Below are positions 11,333-21,872 of a stretch of DNA of 64,000 bases, piece by piece. This DNA comes from Azorinus chamasolen (lineage: Eukaryota; Mollusca; Bivalvia; Cardiida; Solecurtidae), in contig OY755243.1 in NCBI GenBank assembly GCA_963576725.1, forward strand, positions 38,549,243 through 38,613,242. Direction: 5' to 3'. The translations under genes were made by a program, and so were the position numbers. The stretch's first letter is position 1, and every line of letters begins with the position of its first letter. The notes below the pieces were generated by a model. The model did not search any database and was not told the origin of the DNA. It saw nothing but the letters and a program-made list of their open reading frames with translations.

Positions 11333-11810
11333 TATAACCCTTTACTCCATTAATATTCATGTAAGCAATAACATCATATACATGTATATAAATAAATTGA
11401 ATTTTAAAATGACATGTGGGCACTGGAAGTTTTGGTCATAGCAGAAAATGTAGAATTATATCTACCTTTTGGCATGATATAGATTTGATTCTGCAGCTTT
11501 TGGTAAAAACAAAAACATTCCTTGAAAAGTGTATACAGTAAAACCCCTCTAAACCGGAATTCTAGATGAGAAGAATTTGGATACTTTTATGCAGGTGGCT
11601 GCTTAATGCAGGGTGAAAGTCATGCAGAAAGCTCCTAGAGGAGCTTTCTGCATGACTTTCACCCTGCATTAAGCTGCCACCTGTCCACAAGACCGATATT
11701 TATACTAAATTTAACGTCCGGTTTAGAGAGGTTTTACTGTATCATTACAATATAGCTAACAAATATTGATGTTGTCATTATTTCTTACACGAATAAAGCG
11801 AAAGGGTTAA
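11333..11810. mobile_element. Inverted dimer of D left arms
   Basis: The left part reads ATAACCCTTTACTCCATTAA ... GCAGAAAATGTAGAATTATA; the right part is the same arm reversed (GATTCTGCAGC ... GTCATTATTTCTTACACG ... GCGAAAGGGTTAA). The usual hairpin is absent, so two AT-rich arms face each other. A B element interrupts the right arm. Confidence 0.75.
11536..11739. mobile_element. B-family MITE, reference copy
   Basis: 204 bp with TA flanks. CAGTAAAACCCCTCTAAACC to GGTTTAGAGAGGTTTTACTG. The inner palindrome GCAGAAAGCTCC / GGAGCTTTCTGC is perfect around AGAG. Inserted in the D dimer. Confidence 0.95.
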
Positions 11811-12892
11811 TACAATGTGGATGTCTAACAGCACTATCACAAATGAAACTTTCTGCATGCATGGTTTTCACACTGCGTTTAGCAGCCACATGCCCAAAAC
11901 GATCTGCATTCTTCTTTACTGAAGGATCGATTCAATGTGTTTACCATACATCGATGTGTTTTTAATACTTAATGTCATTCCTTGAGTGCGGGTTATTGGT
12001 TGAGAAATGCATTTGGGTTGCTTTGACTGTACAATACTACAAGAAATAGTTCATTAAATCCAACCCAACAATGTTTCTGCTCTGCACAAAAGTATCGATT
12101 CCAACCAATCAAACACTTGACTATGTCATCAGTTTGCCAGATATGTGAATGATAAATCATTAATGAGATTACCACCATAAAAGAACCTAAACTGGTGTCA
12201 ATATCAGTTTAGTATACACAGCCAATCTGGCAACTAAAGGGTGTTAAATGTCCTTTTCTACCTGCCATCACCTATTTTTACCCTTTTATCTGTTTGCACC
12301 CGAAAACGTGTCAAATTCAGGGCATACACTGGGCAGTGTATCTAAACACCTGTCATAAAAGACATTAAAAGGGCGTCTGTTTCACACCTAACCGTAAATA
12401 TATTATCGATCGGATATTCGATATATTTAAACCTATTTAATTCGGTATCTAGGTAACGGGTTCGCAGACAGGTCATAACGCAATGTTACGAATGCTCGAC
12501 GGTGAAACACCAAATTTGAATACGCTAATCGAATTGATTATGACATCTCGGTTTCGATTACGACGACAGACTACCTTAGGGAATGCAATTAAAAGTGTCG
12601 TCTACGGGTTTCGATTTTATAGATAAACTGTTCACCAGACAGGGAAGAGGAAGCAGAAACTGTAACGCATGCAGCTTGCTACTTATATTACAATTAGTCG
12701 TACTTGACGTTTATTTGAGCACTTATTAACGTTAATATCAATCCACATCCAGGAAGAAGGAAGATATACCTCAATCTAACTCTACATATTTGCTCCCTCT
12801 TTCTCTATACATGTCTGTCTTTCTCGTTTTCTTTCTCTCTTTCCTCCATAGCTCATCCATAACACTATTTTTTAATGTTAAAATTATCCTCC
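11811..12892. other. Mostly unassigned
   Basis: A short H-like remnant is visible at 11840-11905 (GAAACTTTCTGCATGCATG, TTTAGCAGCCACATGCC). From 11906 I see no repeat family and no gene, although this is where LURAP-like intron or upstream sequence would be. Confidence 0.4.
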
Positions 12893-12953
<61 letters not shown>

Positions 12954-13031
12954 TCCTCAGTATGTCTATGTTTCACTCTCTCTTCTCCCTCTCCTCTCTC
13001 TCTCTCTCTCTCTCACTCTCTCTCTCTCCCT
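12893..13031 (+). repeat. CT microsatellite
   Basis: Two (CT)n blocks separated by CTTCCTCAGTATGTCTATG. Confidence 0.96.
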
Positions 13032-13034
13032 CAC

Positions 13035-13096
13035 TGTAAACAAGTTGAATACAAATAAGAAGCCAAGTAAATCGGCGTCTCATCAGGATCTAGTCT
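13035..13096 (+). mobile_element. E-family hairpin fragment
   Basis: ACAAGTTGAATACAAAT, GCCAAGTAAATCGGCGTCTC and ATCAGGATCTAGTCTG. Its left side is replaced by the CT tract. Confidence 0.55.
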
Positions 13097-13431
13097 GATA
13101 TAAACATTTCAAGCATAGTTCGAACATTAACCCGTGAAATTGAACTCGGTCGGGGCTTATCATTTAGTAAGTAAATTCTAATCCTTGAATGCAAGATGAA
13201 ACTAACAGTAGAATTTCTGACATTTTGTCAAAAGATGGACTCGAATAGTATACAACCCCAACGTTTAAATGTGCATGTAGCCAAGTGAACCATATATATT
13301 CATACTGACTGTGAACTGATCTGAATCCATTCTGGTTATGTACAAACGGTAGTCAGTTCCACGAGGTCCCTTATACAAGGTATATCGTGACAATGTGTCA
13401 AGCCCCTAAACTAACTCGCTGTGGAGAAATA
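13097..13431. other. Unassigned sequence
   Basis: No gene or repeat recognised. Confidence 0.4.
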
Positions 13432-13612
13432 ATGTCTGCTCAAGTTTAGATCTGGTGCATTTTTAACTACTTCCGATTCGACCAAGCTTTTGGAGAAAAA
13501 ACACTGTCTATAGAGTGTCGAACAGCTTGACTCCTGATGAGACGCCGGGTTACTCGGCGTGACGACCCATCTGGATCCAACGTGTTTGCAAATGAGTCAG
13601 GTCGCGAAATAA
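13432..13612 (-). mobile_element. E2-subtype MITE
   Basis: AATGTCTGCTCAAGTTTAGA, GACCAAGCTTTTGGAGAA, then GACTCCTGATGAGACGCCGG and CATCTGGATCC. It matches 36253-36450 in order and spacing. Confidence 0.7.
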
Positions 13613-13622
13613 GGTCTAAATA

Positions 13623-13785
13623 CAGTAAAAAGCATCTAATGCGACCAGCAAAAAGGGGCATAATTCACAGCGGAAAAGGCAGATGGTAGCTTAATGCAGG
13701 ACGAAAGTTATGCATTAAGCAACTACCTGCTTATGAAGACAGTCATGTTTATTCATTAAGTGGTCGCATTAGAGGGGTTTCACTG
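13623..13785. mobile_element. H-family MITE, apex deleted
   Basis: CAGTAAAAAGCATCTAATGC to GCATTAGAGGGGTTTCACTG, flanked by TA. GTTATGCATTAAGC joins the two arms directly, so the apex hairpin is gone. Confidence 0.88.
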
Positions 13786-14256
13786 TAAGCCATCCCGTTA
13801 CTAAAGTGACCCCGAGCGACGTAGTGCAAATATCATAGGCAATATTTACATTATAGTTGACACCTTGACCCATAAATGTACTTAATTATCATATCTGACA
13901 GCGAGGCTTACGTCACATTTATATACATAGCCCCTTGACCAATTTATCGTTATCGTGCATATCTCAAATTTTCAGGGTTTCTAATCGTCTATATGTTCCT
14001 TCATACAATCGGTTAAATATTGAGTACGGTTTGAAACAAGATACGATACTATAAAACCCTTTTTGTTACAGTATCAGAAACCAATTAGCAATCCGGAAAT
14101 TTCTTCATTTGTTTTTGTTAACGATACATCAAACATAACTAAAACCGGACGAAATTTTGCGTTGTAGCAATTTATCCCTGCTGCAGACAGCACACATGAA
14201 TTGTCTTCATACGAAACTGAAATTAGAAGCTTTGTTTTTTATTTAGTCTGAAATTA
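13786..14256. other. Unassigned sequence
   Basis: No gene or repeat recognised. Confidence 0.4.
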
Positions 14257-14459
14257 CAGTAAAATCTCAATTATTCGAAGACTAAAATGCGTATCATTAT
14301 TGATCATTAAGACAAGGGCAGCTTAATGCAGAGTGAAAGTAATACAGAAAGCTCATGTGGGAGCTTTCTGCTAGACTCCCACCTTGCATTAATCTGCCAC
14401 CTGCCTAAAATGCCTAAAAATGTCTAAACTCTTCTATATTAATATTTCTAATTTTACTT
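14257..14459. mobile_element. B/H-type pogo-like MITE
   Basis: CAGTAAAATCTCAATTATTC, a very pogo-like end, to TCTAATTTTACT. Arms GCAGCTTAATGCAGAG and TTGCATTAATCTGCC, apex GCTCATGTGGGAGC. Confidence 0.8.
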
Positions 14460-14677
14460 TATTCATACAGCCAGGTAGTATATTATCGCGGTATTACTCA
14501 GTAAAAGTAGCCCTGTCGTTAAAGAGCTATCAGTTGAAGAAATGAACATGTAAAACATATATAACTTATAAAGCATGAATGTTCATGTCAGAAATAATGA
14601 CATCATGAATATTATTTGGACTATTTTCTTGAACACAAGACGTTTTGACCATGGTAGAAACTGTAGAAGCATATGTA

Positions 14678-15711
14678 CAGGTGTCCAAAAAGAAAGTTTA
14701 CAGTTTCATCCCCTTATAACTTCGTCAAATATTGAACTATACTGGTGAAAAATATATCATTTTAAAGCATACATACTCAAGTTTTTATTACGCATAAAAT
14801 TTACGCGCTTAAATATGTAAGGTCGCGACGTTATGACGTCATTCAAAAATTTGTTATTTTCACGATGTGGCGTCTGACGTCGTATTTTTGTCGTGAAAAG
14901 TCATTATGAAATTGAAAGTGTTACTGATGTTCAAGCGTAGTTCAAATATGCATATAAAAGTGTGAATGTGAGTAGAGTGAGCATCTACAAGATGATAAGA
15001 AAGTTTGAAGAATGTGGGATAGAAAAAGATTCTCCAAGGTCGGGTCAACCATAGACCAGTAGAAGTAACGAAAATGTTAGCGTGCTCCAAGGCATGCTGT
15101 AATAAAGTCCTGAAAAATCCCTAAGGCGCACTTCATCAGAGACCGGTATTTCCAAATCTTCCGGGCATAATATAATACGAAAGGGTTTAGAACTTTTCCC
15201 ATACAAAATACAAATCATGCAAAGTTGATCCATAACTGATAAAGTGGAAAATAACAATTTGTCGTTGAGCTTCTGACGTCGTCGAGAATTATGCGATGCT
15301 TTCCAAAATATTTTTCTGAGGGGCTATCTGAAGTCGTTTGTGTACAACTCAAAAACTAACGGACACATCTAAGCTCCATCGAAACATTAGGAGAAAAGTT
15401 TAGCAAATCAGTATAGACACATGTGCCAAGGTAATCAACTGTTTCAAAGAGTGTGCGAGAAGGGAAACTGTAAATGTGCAGACATCTTGAAAACGTCAAA
15501 AACTAACTGAATTGACGTCTTTTGGACAAAATAAGGAAAATTTAGTAAATTGTCATTTTTCTGAAAAATATATGAGTGTCAATCTTTAAAATGATACCAG
15601 CTAAAACTTGTATCCATTGTCTATAAATATGCACATTTTCATCGTTATAACAGCACATTCAGTTATTATACATAGGCACTGAAACTGTAAACTTTCTTTT
15701 TGGACACCCTG
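14678..15711 (+). mobile_element. Deleted Tc1/mariner-group transposon
   Basis: A 1,034-bp element with inverted ends of about 30 bp. The left end is CAGGTGTCCAAAAAGAAAG; the right end read on the minus strand is CAGGGTGTCCAAAAAGAAAG. The left end therefore lacks one G. TA lies on both sides (14676-14677 and 15712-15713), the Tc1/mariner target duplication. It carries a decayed transposase on the plus strand that lacks its catalytic middle. Confidence 0.92.
14977..15500 (+). pseudogene. Transposase remnant, helix-turn-helix plus tail
   Basis: Translating the plus strand gives VSIYKMIRKFEECGIEKDSP then RSGQP, the linker typical of Tc1/mariner-group transposases. After a stop comes a second helix-turn-helix stretch with SLRRTSSETGISKSSGHNII and LFPYKIQIM. 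A gap follows at about 15260-15310. A C-terminal piece then reads RGYLKSFVYNSK and KGNCKCADIL, like the WGYLKxxVY ... end of this transposase group. The catalytic DDE/DDD core expected between these parts is absent and stops are frequent, so this is a dead, internally deleted copy. It most resembles the group with a DUF4817-type helix-turn-helix, from memory of the family pattern. Full-length relatives elsewhere in the genome would have to supply the transposase. Confidence 0.85.
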
Positions 15712-15982
15712 TATATACATATAGATGGTATATCATAAACAGAGCAGGTCCTGATCAGACGGCTCTTACAGGAACCCTCTGATCTGGGTCTACTTTGATT
15801 ACAAATACATTAAAAGCCGTATCTATGAGGTAATGGGTTAAAGCAGGATACCCACTTTCAGATGATTACAACATTACATTGAGGTTATCAGTGAAACAAA
15901 TGAGTAATACTGATAGTTGGACAGTGCGGACCATCTTCACTGATAAACTATAAATGTTTATAAATACGTAAACGAAAGTAGA

Positions 15983-16170
15983 TTAACCCTTATTCCGACA
16001 TTCGCCGCATGAATTGCATTTGCAAACAGCTTGGATCCAGATTAGACGCCGAACAACTGGGCGTCTCATCAGGATCCAAACTGTTTGACACCTGGTCAAT
16101 AGTTTCTCAAAAGCCTGTTCGAAATGAAATAGTCAACATCGAACACGATCCAGGTTGGAGTATATATTAC
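15983..16170 (+). mobile_element. E2-subtype MITE
   Basis: TTAACCCTTATTCCGACATT, hairpin CTTGGATCCAGATTAGACGC / GCGTCTCATCAGGATCC, then ACACCTGGTCAATAGTTTCT. The right end appears to pass into the minisatellite that follows. Confidence 0.75.
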
Positions 16171-16175
16171 ATAAT

Positions 16176-16451
16176 CATAGCACGGTAAGGGTTACCAGCA
16201 ACGGAGAGTGTGTGACTGAATGTCATAGCACGGTAAGGGTTACCAGCAACGGAGAGTATGTGACTGAATGTCATCAACGGAGAGTATGTGACTGAATGTC
16301 ATAGCACGGTAAGGGTTACCAGCAACGGAGAGTATGTGACTGAATGTCATCAACGGAGAGTGTGTGACTGAATGTCATAGCGCGGTAAGGGTTACCAGCA
16401 ACGGAGAGTATGTGACTGAATGTCATCAACGGAGAGTACGTGACTGAATGG
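16176..16451 (+). repeat. Minisatellite of 48- and 28-bp units
   Basis: Units begin at 16176, 16224, 16272, 16300, 16348, 16376 and 16424. The long unit carries CATAGCACGGTAAGGGTTAC; the short unit lacks about 20 bp of it (CATCAACGGAGAG). The last four units alternate 48 and 28, a 76-bp higher-order repeat. Confidence 0.95.
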
Positions 16452-16697
16452 CATCCCTTACGTTCTAAATTGCCCAAAGCCCATGAATACACCGATACCA
16501 AAGAAGACAATGAACAGTTTATAGTAACAAACAACACCAACACAGCAAAGTCTCTCTAACATGACCACTTAATCCATTATCTGATGAATATTCACGTAAT
16601 AATTAATTACTACATGTGTATTCATTAGCTGATATTTAGTCTATGGTACGTGAACACATGGTGTCTGTTCACGACTGAAAGTGTAGAATAAGATCTA

Positions 16698-16901
16698 CAG
16701 TAAAACCTCTCTATAACGGCCACTAAATTACATCAAGTATTTTGTGATAAAGGCAGGTGGCTGCTTAAAGCAAGATGAAAGTAAAACAAAACGCTCCTAT
16801 AGGAGCGTTCTGTTTTACTTTCACCTTGCTTTAAGCAGCCACCTGTCCTAAATACCAACTATTAAACACAATTTAGTGGCCATTATAGAGAGGTTTTACT
16901 G
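16698..16901. mobile_element. A-family MITE, reference copy
   Basis: 204 bp flanked by TA. CAGTAAAACCTCTCTATAAC to GAGAGGTTTTACTG. The arms pair over almost the whole length and meet at GCTCCTATAGGAGC. Confidence 0.96.
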
Positions 16902-16907
16902 TACAAG

Positions 16908-16990
16908 CAACCAGCGTAAACCCCTATAAGACAGTTCCTACAAGAGTCATTTCGTCTGGGTCTAATATTTGCAAAGGCGTAAAAAGTCTG
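16908..16990 (+). mobile_element. D-family hairpin fragment
   Basis: CCCCTATAAGACAGTTCCTA, TTTCGTCTGGGTCTAATATT, TGCAAAGGCGTAAAAAG. Confidence 0.5.
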
Positions 16991-17004
16991 GCAAATGCAA
17001 GTTT

Positions 17005-17110
17005 GCATACAGTTTAGATACAGCTTTTACATAGCGCGTCGCCCTATATGCTTAGGTAAATTGTTAGACGACGGGTTACCTGTATCTGGGTCTACACTGT
17101 AAACAATTGC
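17005..17110. mobile_element. Degenerate hairpin, D/E-like
   Basis: ACAGTTTAGATACAGC and GCTTAGG on one side, GGTTACCTGTATCTGGGTCT with ACACTGTAAAC on the other. Family unclear. Confidence 0.4.
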
Positions 17111-17232
17111 TAATTTCCCATTTGCATGAGACGCGTCTCAAATTGATACTCGAATAAAAATCAAAGTACGTATTTGTTTTCAAATCAGTGAATAATATAT
17201 ACAGAGACACAAACAAAACATCATTTGTAAGT

Positions 17233-17425
17233 CAGTAAAGTCTCGCTAACCCGGTCACATGGTTTATTCACAGTGGGGTTTATTGAAGCAGGCTGTTTCT
17301 TAATGCAGAGCAAACGTAATATAACTCCTATAGGAGCTTTCTGCGTAAGCGTTGTCCTACATTAAGCTACATGGGTTTTTTAAATTCCAGAAGTATATAT
17401 GTACTTCATTTGTGAAATCGTATCA
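17233..17425. mobile_element. H-family MITE
   Basis: CAGTAAAGTCTCGCTAACCC at the left and ATCAGCGAGACTTCG at the right. The apex is AACTCCTATAGGAGC between TTAATGCAGAGC and CCTACATTAAGC. Confidence 0.7.
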
Positions 17426-17430
17426 GCGAG

Positions 17431-17877
17431 ACTTCGTAACTTCTCGGAATTTATCCGGAAACGAGTAACCACCTATTTGTTAAACAAACATCTTCAAAAC
17501 AACCAAAAATATCACTGGATTAACGTTTCAATGACGTCAGAGATGCTTTAAGAATGAAATTCCAACACGTATCATTAGCCATGATATTTTAATTCTGCCA
17601 AGTCTGAGAAATGCCAGATTACGATATAAGCGTTGAAAACAACCAGTGCATTTTGACATAGAACAGAGGCACATTGTTACTCTCGAAAACAAAATTACAA
17701 CTATAGTCCGTAATAAGCACCAGAAATGTTTAGTAATGAGTACAGTTTGTATTCATGTAAAAATAATTACTGCATGAATACTAAACAACTGACCGTTTAT
17801 AATGGTCATTGAACTAGGGTCTGTTTGGCCATTTTAGAAACTGTAGAATCAGACGTTTATTATTCCAAAAACAAATA
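17431..17877. other. Unassigned; D-like scraps
   Basis: D-like AT-rich scraps at about 17750-17860 (TAATTACTGCATGAATA, CCATTTTAGAAACTGTAGAA) with no hairpin. Otherwise nothing recognised. Confidence 0.4.
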
Positions 17878-18081
17878 CAGTAAAACCTCTCTATAACGGT
17901 TAAAAAATCGTGTTAATTAGTTGGTATTTAGGGCAGGTGGCTGTTTAAAGCAAGGTGAAAGTAAAACAGAACGCTCCTATAGGAGCGTTCTGTTTCACTT
18001 TCACTTTGCTTTAAGCAGCCACCTGCTTTTTACACAAAATACTTGATGTACTTTAGTTGCCGTTATAGAGAGGTTTTACTG
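17878..18081. mobile_element. A-family MITE, full length
   Basis: 204 bp. CAGTAAAACCTCTCTATAAC after TA, to GAGAGGTTTTACTG, followed by CA instead of TA. The apex is GCTCCTATAGGAGC. Confidence 0.95.
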
Positions 18082-18085
18082 CATA

Positions 18086-18166
18086 GCAGACACTGACCGA
18101 ACTTTTCCTATATGAGCTGTCTGATCTGGGTGTACTCTATTTGCAGATGCGATAATATGCATATCT
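18086..18166 (+). mobile_element. D-family hairpin fragment
   Basis: GCAGACACTGACCGAAC, TATGAGCTGTCTGATCTGGG and TACTCTATTTGCAGATGCG, directly after an A element. Confidence 0.6.
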
Positions 18167-18189
18167 GTTAAATAAATGACTAACGTGTG

Positions 18190-18245
18190 TACCGATGTAT
18201 ACAGTTTGTATCCAGATGGAAATCAGGATCCTAACTGTGTGTCAC
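18190..18245 (+). mobile_element. E-family hairpin fragment, apex deleted
   Basis: TACAGTTTGTATCCAGATGG then AATCAGGATCCTAACTGTG; the GACGCCGAG arm is missing. Confidence 0.55.
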
Positions 18246-18246
18246 T

Positions 18247-19295
18247 CTCGTCGTATATTTTTTGTCGGCGACAATTACTTGGCGTGAAAAGAATTGAGGA
18301 GGATACAGATGTGGAAAGGGGCAAATTAGTACGAGATCAGGGGATACCGAAGCTAGAAACAACAAACACTCTATACAATGACCAGTCTGGAACAGTCTAT
18401 AAGATTTTTCTGCATTACTTTTATTCTGCATTTAGTGTCGCCTGCGTTGAAGGTCTATCACAGTGCAGTCCCAAATCAGACGCCGCGCTTTCAAGTTTTG
18501 ACGACACTGTTTGTTTCCAACTACATGTAGTTCTTTTTCATTCCTATGACATTTACATTTACTTATCTCAATTATTCATTTTACCGAACGGTTTTAACAA
18601 AATTGGGTTGCAGACGACAAAAGAAATTTGGCGCCGAAATATTTAAATGGTTATTTTAGAAAGGGGCTACTATTAACTGTTTATCAACCAACACGTGTGC
18701 ACGTAGCAGCTAAATCAGATCATTAATTTGACTTAGAATTAAACTAAAAATAAATTCCCCGTGATGTTCGGGTAAATATATCGAAACACAGCACAAATAA
18801 GTTTTCGAGAAAACTGTTGTGAAGTTTGTTTGATGCTTTTTCGCTAAATGTTTACATTTAATTTTAAAAACAAATAAATACTGCAGTCTTACACGTTTCG
18901 TTTTGCCTTTGTGTATACTGTTAAATTACACGCGAGTGTTACATGCTACCCCACGCAGTGTCCGATTTGTTTGCCTTGCCTAAAGTTCTTCAAACATTTC
19001 TATTTAACAATTTAATTTCATTAAACTATTGACTGTTTGCTCACACGTGGTTTCTAAAGTTTGTTTCTATTCCTAGAGTTGCTAAATATTTACACCAGTC
19101 GGCACACCGTTAGATTGTGTGACACCTAGTCTTTGGTCCAGAATTTTTTAATTTATGCACAAAGATTTGTCCAAAATAAAAATTAGTGCAAGTCGCCTTC
19201 AAACAAGATCTAAACATATTGGACTGCTTTGCATTTAAACAGACAGTTTTAAGGAAATGACAATTGGTTGCTGCATGATAAAAAAAACAACAATA
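18247..19295. other. Unassigned; one long uninformative frame
   Basis: A 156-codon plus-strand frame (18176-18646) begins inside the E fragment, has no recognisable domain, and is probably chance. TTGTCGGCGACAA and TTGCAGACGACAAAAG are E-like scraps. Nothing else recognised. Confidence 0.4.
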
Positions 19296-19475
19296 CAGTA
19301 TACCATCTCTATAGCAACCATATTGATGAACTAAATAAAACCTTTTAAAATGCCGTGGGCTAAGAGCTTCTAGGAGCTTCATGTATTATATTTTTGTTCT
19401 GCATTAAGCTACCACATGTCTGAAACCCCTATACATAGACCTCAGTTGTGTTGTCGGTATAGAGAGGTGTCACTG
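19296..19475. mobile_element. H-family MITE, diverged
   Basis: CAGTATACCATCTCTATAGC to GTATAGAGAGGTGTCACTG after TA. Apex GAGCTTCTAGGAGCTTC. Its right end is part of the tandem duplication starting at 19453. Confidence 0.75.
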
Positions 19476-19844
19476 TAGCTGGGTATATTGCAATTAGTGT
19501 AAACCAAGACCAACTTTCTCTTCCAAATGCGATGTCTCTTTAAGTTCTACAATGTCTCTGATGTCTCGCTGGATTTTCACGGTTTGCAAAACCAGAATTT
19601 AGAAACAATAGATATATATTTAGCGGACATCAGTTTTTGATTGCTGTAGTCGGTATAGAGATGTGTCACTGTAGCTGGGTATATTGCAATTAGTGTAAAC
19701 CAAGACCAACTTTCTCTTCCAAATGCGATGTCTCTTTAAGTTCTACAATGTCTCTGATGTCTCGCTGGATTTTCACGGTTTGCAAAACCAGAATTTAGAA
19801 ACAATAGATATATATTTAGCGGACATCAGTTTTTGATAGCTGTA
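19453..19844 (+). repeat. 196-bp tandem duplication
   Basis: 19453-19648 and 19649-19844 are nearly identical copies; they differ by few bases (GAGAGGTG/GAGATGTG, TTGCTG/TAGCTG). Each copy starts with the last 23 bp of the H element. Confidence 0.97.
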
Positions 19845-20327
19845 CGTTGTGAAAGCCTTGCGAACGAAGGACTTTATTTGATTGTATAGAGACCTTGTTT
19901 GTAACCGACCGCAAAGTTTACTTTTCTGCACGGAGATAAACAGATTGAGGGTGTTAGAATGTTTGTCTTTTTTCCTGACTCATCCACAGCCAGGCGACGA
20001 ACGAAACAAGCAAAAACACAGGGCACCCAGGGTGAAAATGAGAACTCGGGTAACGTAAGATAATTGTCTAAAAATAGGTCCAATACCCTGACTGATTTCC
20101 GCTGAAATAAAAGTGTATTACCTGTAATAGCAAATGCAGACAAATGTCATGCAATTTAGTCGCCTTTAAATTTGGTCACTATCGTTGTATTACCAAACGG
20201 TTCCGTATCAACATACATGTTCTATGTAGATATAAATGTTGGTTTTCTCGTAACTTTGTAATATTTTTGAAGCAGATTGTCGGTGATAATTTATCAATTT
20301 ACGTTATCAAAAATGACCCTTTGAGAA
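19845..20327. other. Unassigned sequence
   Basis: No gene or repeat recognised. Confidence 0.4.
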
Positions 20328-20415
20328 CCGAGCATCTATCGAGCATCACCGAGCATCTATCGTGCATCAGCGTACACCACCGAGCATCTATCGAGCATCA
20401 CCGAGCATCTATCGT
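20328..20415 (+). repeat. Short tandem array of CCGAGCATCTATC
   Basis: CCGAGCATCTATC starts at 20328, 20349, 20379 and 20400, i.e. spacing 21 and 30 bp, with GAGCATCAC linkers. Confidence 0.85.
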
Positions 20416-20424
20416 CTACAACAT

Positions 20425-20560
20425 TTGTCGCTTAATGCAAAGTGAAAAACATGCAGAAAACATCTTTCAGATGGCAGTTTAATGCAGGATGAAACTCGTG
20501 CAGAAAGCTCCCAGAGTAGCTTTCTGGATGACTTTCATCCTGCTTTAAGCATCACCAGTC
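20425..20560. mobile_element. H/B-type MITE remnant
   Basis: CAGTTTAATGCAGGATGAAA, CAGAAAGCTCC and CATCCTGCTTTAAGC. No CAGT ends. Confidence 0.6.
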
Positions 20561-20637
20561 TTACATTCTCATGTCTTGATTCTCCTTTACTACTGGATAT
20601 GTTTAGAGAAGTTTCGTTGCTTGGCATCTCGCCTTGA

Positions 20638-20867
20638 TTAACCCTTTCCTCCATAGGCTTATTTTTAGACCCGACCTCTTTGAATGAATCTACCCAAAAG
20701 GAGCATTTACTAGAGAAAAGTAAATTTTAGAATTTTGTAGTTTGAAACCATTAGGAATAAATAGAGCATTTGCTCCTACAGGAGCAAATGCTCTATTTAT
20801 CACAATGGTTTCATAAAGTGATTTTTACAGAGGCTTAGAAAGGCGTATTTATGGAGGAAAGGATTAA
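20638..20867 (+). mobile_element. C-family MITE, intact ends
   Basis: TTAACCCTTTCCTCCATAGG to ATGGAGGAAAGGATTAA. Apex GCTCCTACAGGAGC. Confidence 0.93.
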
Positions 20868-20935
20868 AATGTTCGCAGATGTAAATGTAATCTAAAATGC
20901 GACCCTTGTGTGAAAAAAGCGTTAATCTCTTATTA

Positions 20936-21169
20936 TGTAAATCCTTTATCTAATGAGTATTCATGTTAGAAATACTGATTGTATGACTGTTAGTTAGTTT
21001 TACGATGGAATTATGAACAAGTTATGACCGTGACAAAAACTGTTAAATCAGATCTATATCAATTGATAGGCAAACAGAGCAGAACCTGACAGCTCATATA
21101 CGAACAATCTGATCTGGGTCTACTCTGTTTGAAAATGCGTAAATGCTTGACTATCAGGTGATAGGTTAT
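20936..21169 (+). mobile_element. D-family MITE
   Basis: AAATCCTTTATCTAATGAGT to AGGTGATAGGTTA. The hairpin has lost part of one arm (AACCTGACAGCTC). Confidence 0.8.
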
Positions 21170-21872
21170 TGTCTGATTTCGTATGCTTGCAAGTCATTGA
21201 ATTGCTTCCATTATTCAGTCCTTGAAGACCAAAACCATACGGTGCTAAATTTAGACCACACAAAGTAAAATGATAAATCAGTTTATTTACAATATTGTCA
21301 TAACAGCGGATAAATATAGAAAATGGTACATGTCACATGAGTCGTTTTATTGTAAGGCGTTAGCCTTTTAATAACTTTTAATAATGGGAAAATTTGATTT
21401 TATAATAGATTAAGTAAACAGATAAAACTAGTAAAGAAGACAGGTGTACAAATGTATTCATTTGGGTGTATGTGAACAAAACCCAACCTACGTCAAACTC
21501 AGCGAAGATCTAATAATAGCAGAGAAATGAAAGTCACTGGAGATAAAAGATATTTTATGGTCGGGAAATTTGTTTAAAATTTTGATTATCTGAAACTATC
21601 AAAGTCGACCAGTGACAAACCGGGTGGTTTGACACATGTATAATTATCTAAGATTTCGTTGGATGTAAAGGTGAAAAGAGGAGTGAAAGTATTCGACAGA
21701 TTGAGATCACAGATAACCTATCAATCCAAAAATAATTTCATTTCTTCTCTTTTTTGCTTTACAAAATAGAACTTGCAAATGTAAAAAGATGTAATAAAAT
21801 TCGAAAGAAAAGAAGAATGGTAAAAAAAATGAAACATGCCAATCGCGAAATACGTCAATAAAAATAAGTATA
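21170..21872. other. Unassigned sequence
   Basis: About 700 bp without a recognised gene or repeat; A-rich and T-rich runs at 21730-21850. Confidence 0.45.

Larger units (their letters stand above)
14556..15842 (+). mobile_element. D-family MITE split by a mariner-type element
   Basis: The left D arm ends at CTGTAGAAGCATATGTA (14677) and D resumes at 15712 with TATATACATATAGATGG, then GCAGGTCCTGATCAGACG, ending AGGTAATGGGTTA. Confidence 0.8.

Noticed and set aside
14860..15257. Minus-strand frames inside the mariner-type element.
   Set aside because: The plus strand carries the transposase remnant, so these are shadows.
16316..16543. 75-codon minus-strand frame with repeated SHTLSV.
   Set aside because: It is the translated 48/28-bp minisatellite.
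18176..18646. 156-codon plus-strand frame.
   Set aside because: Begins within an E hairpin fragment, shows no domain and no splice or start context; chance is likelier.
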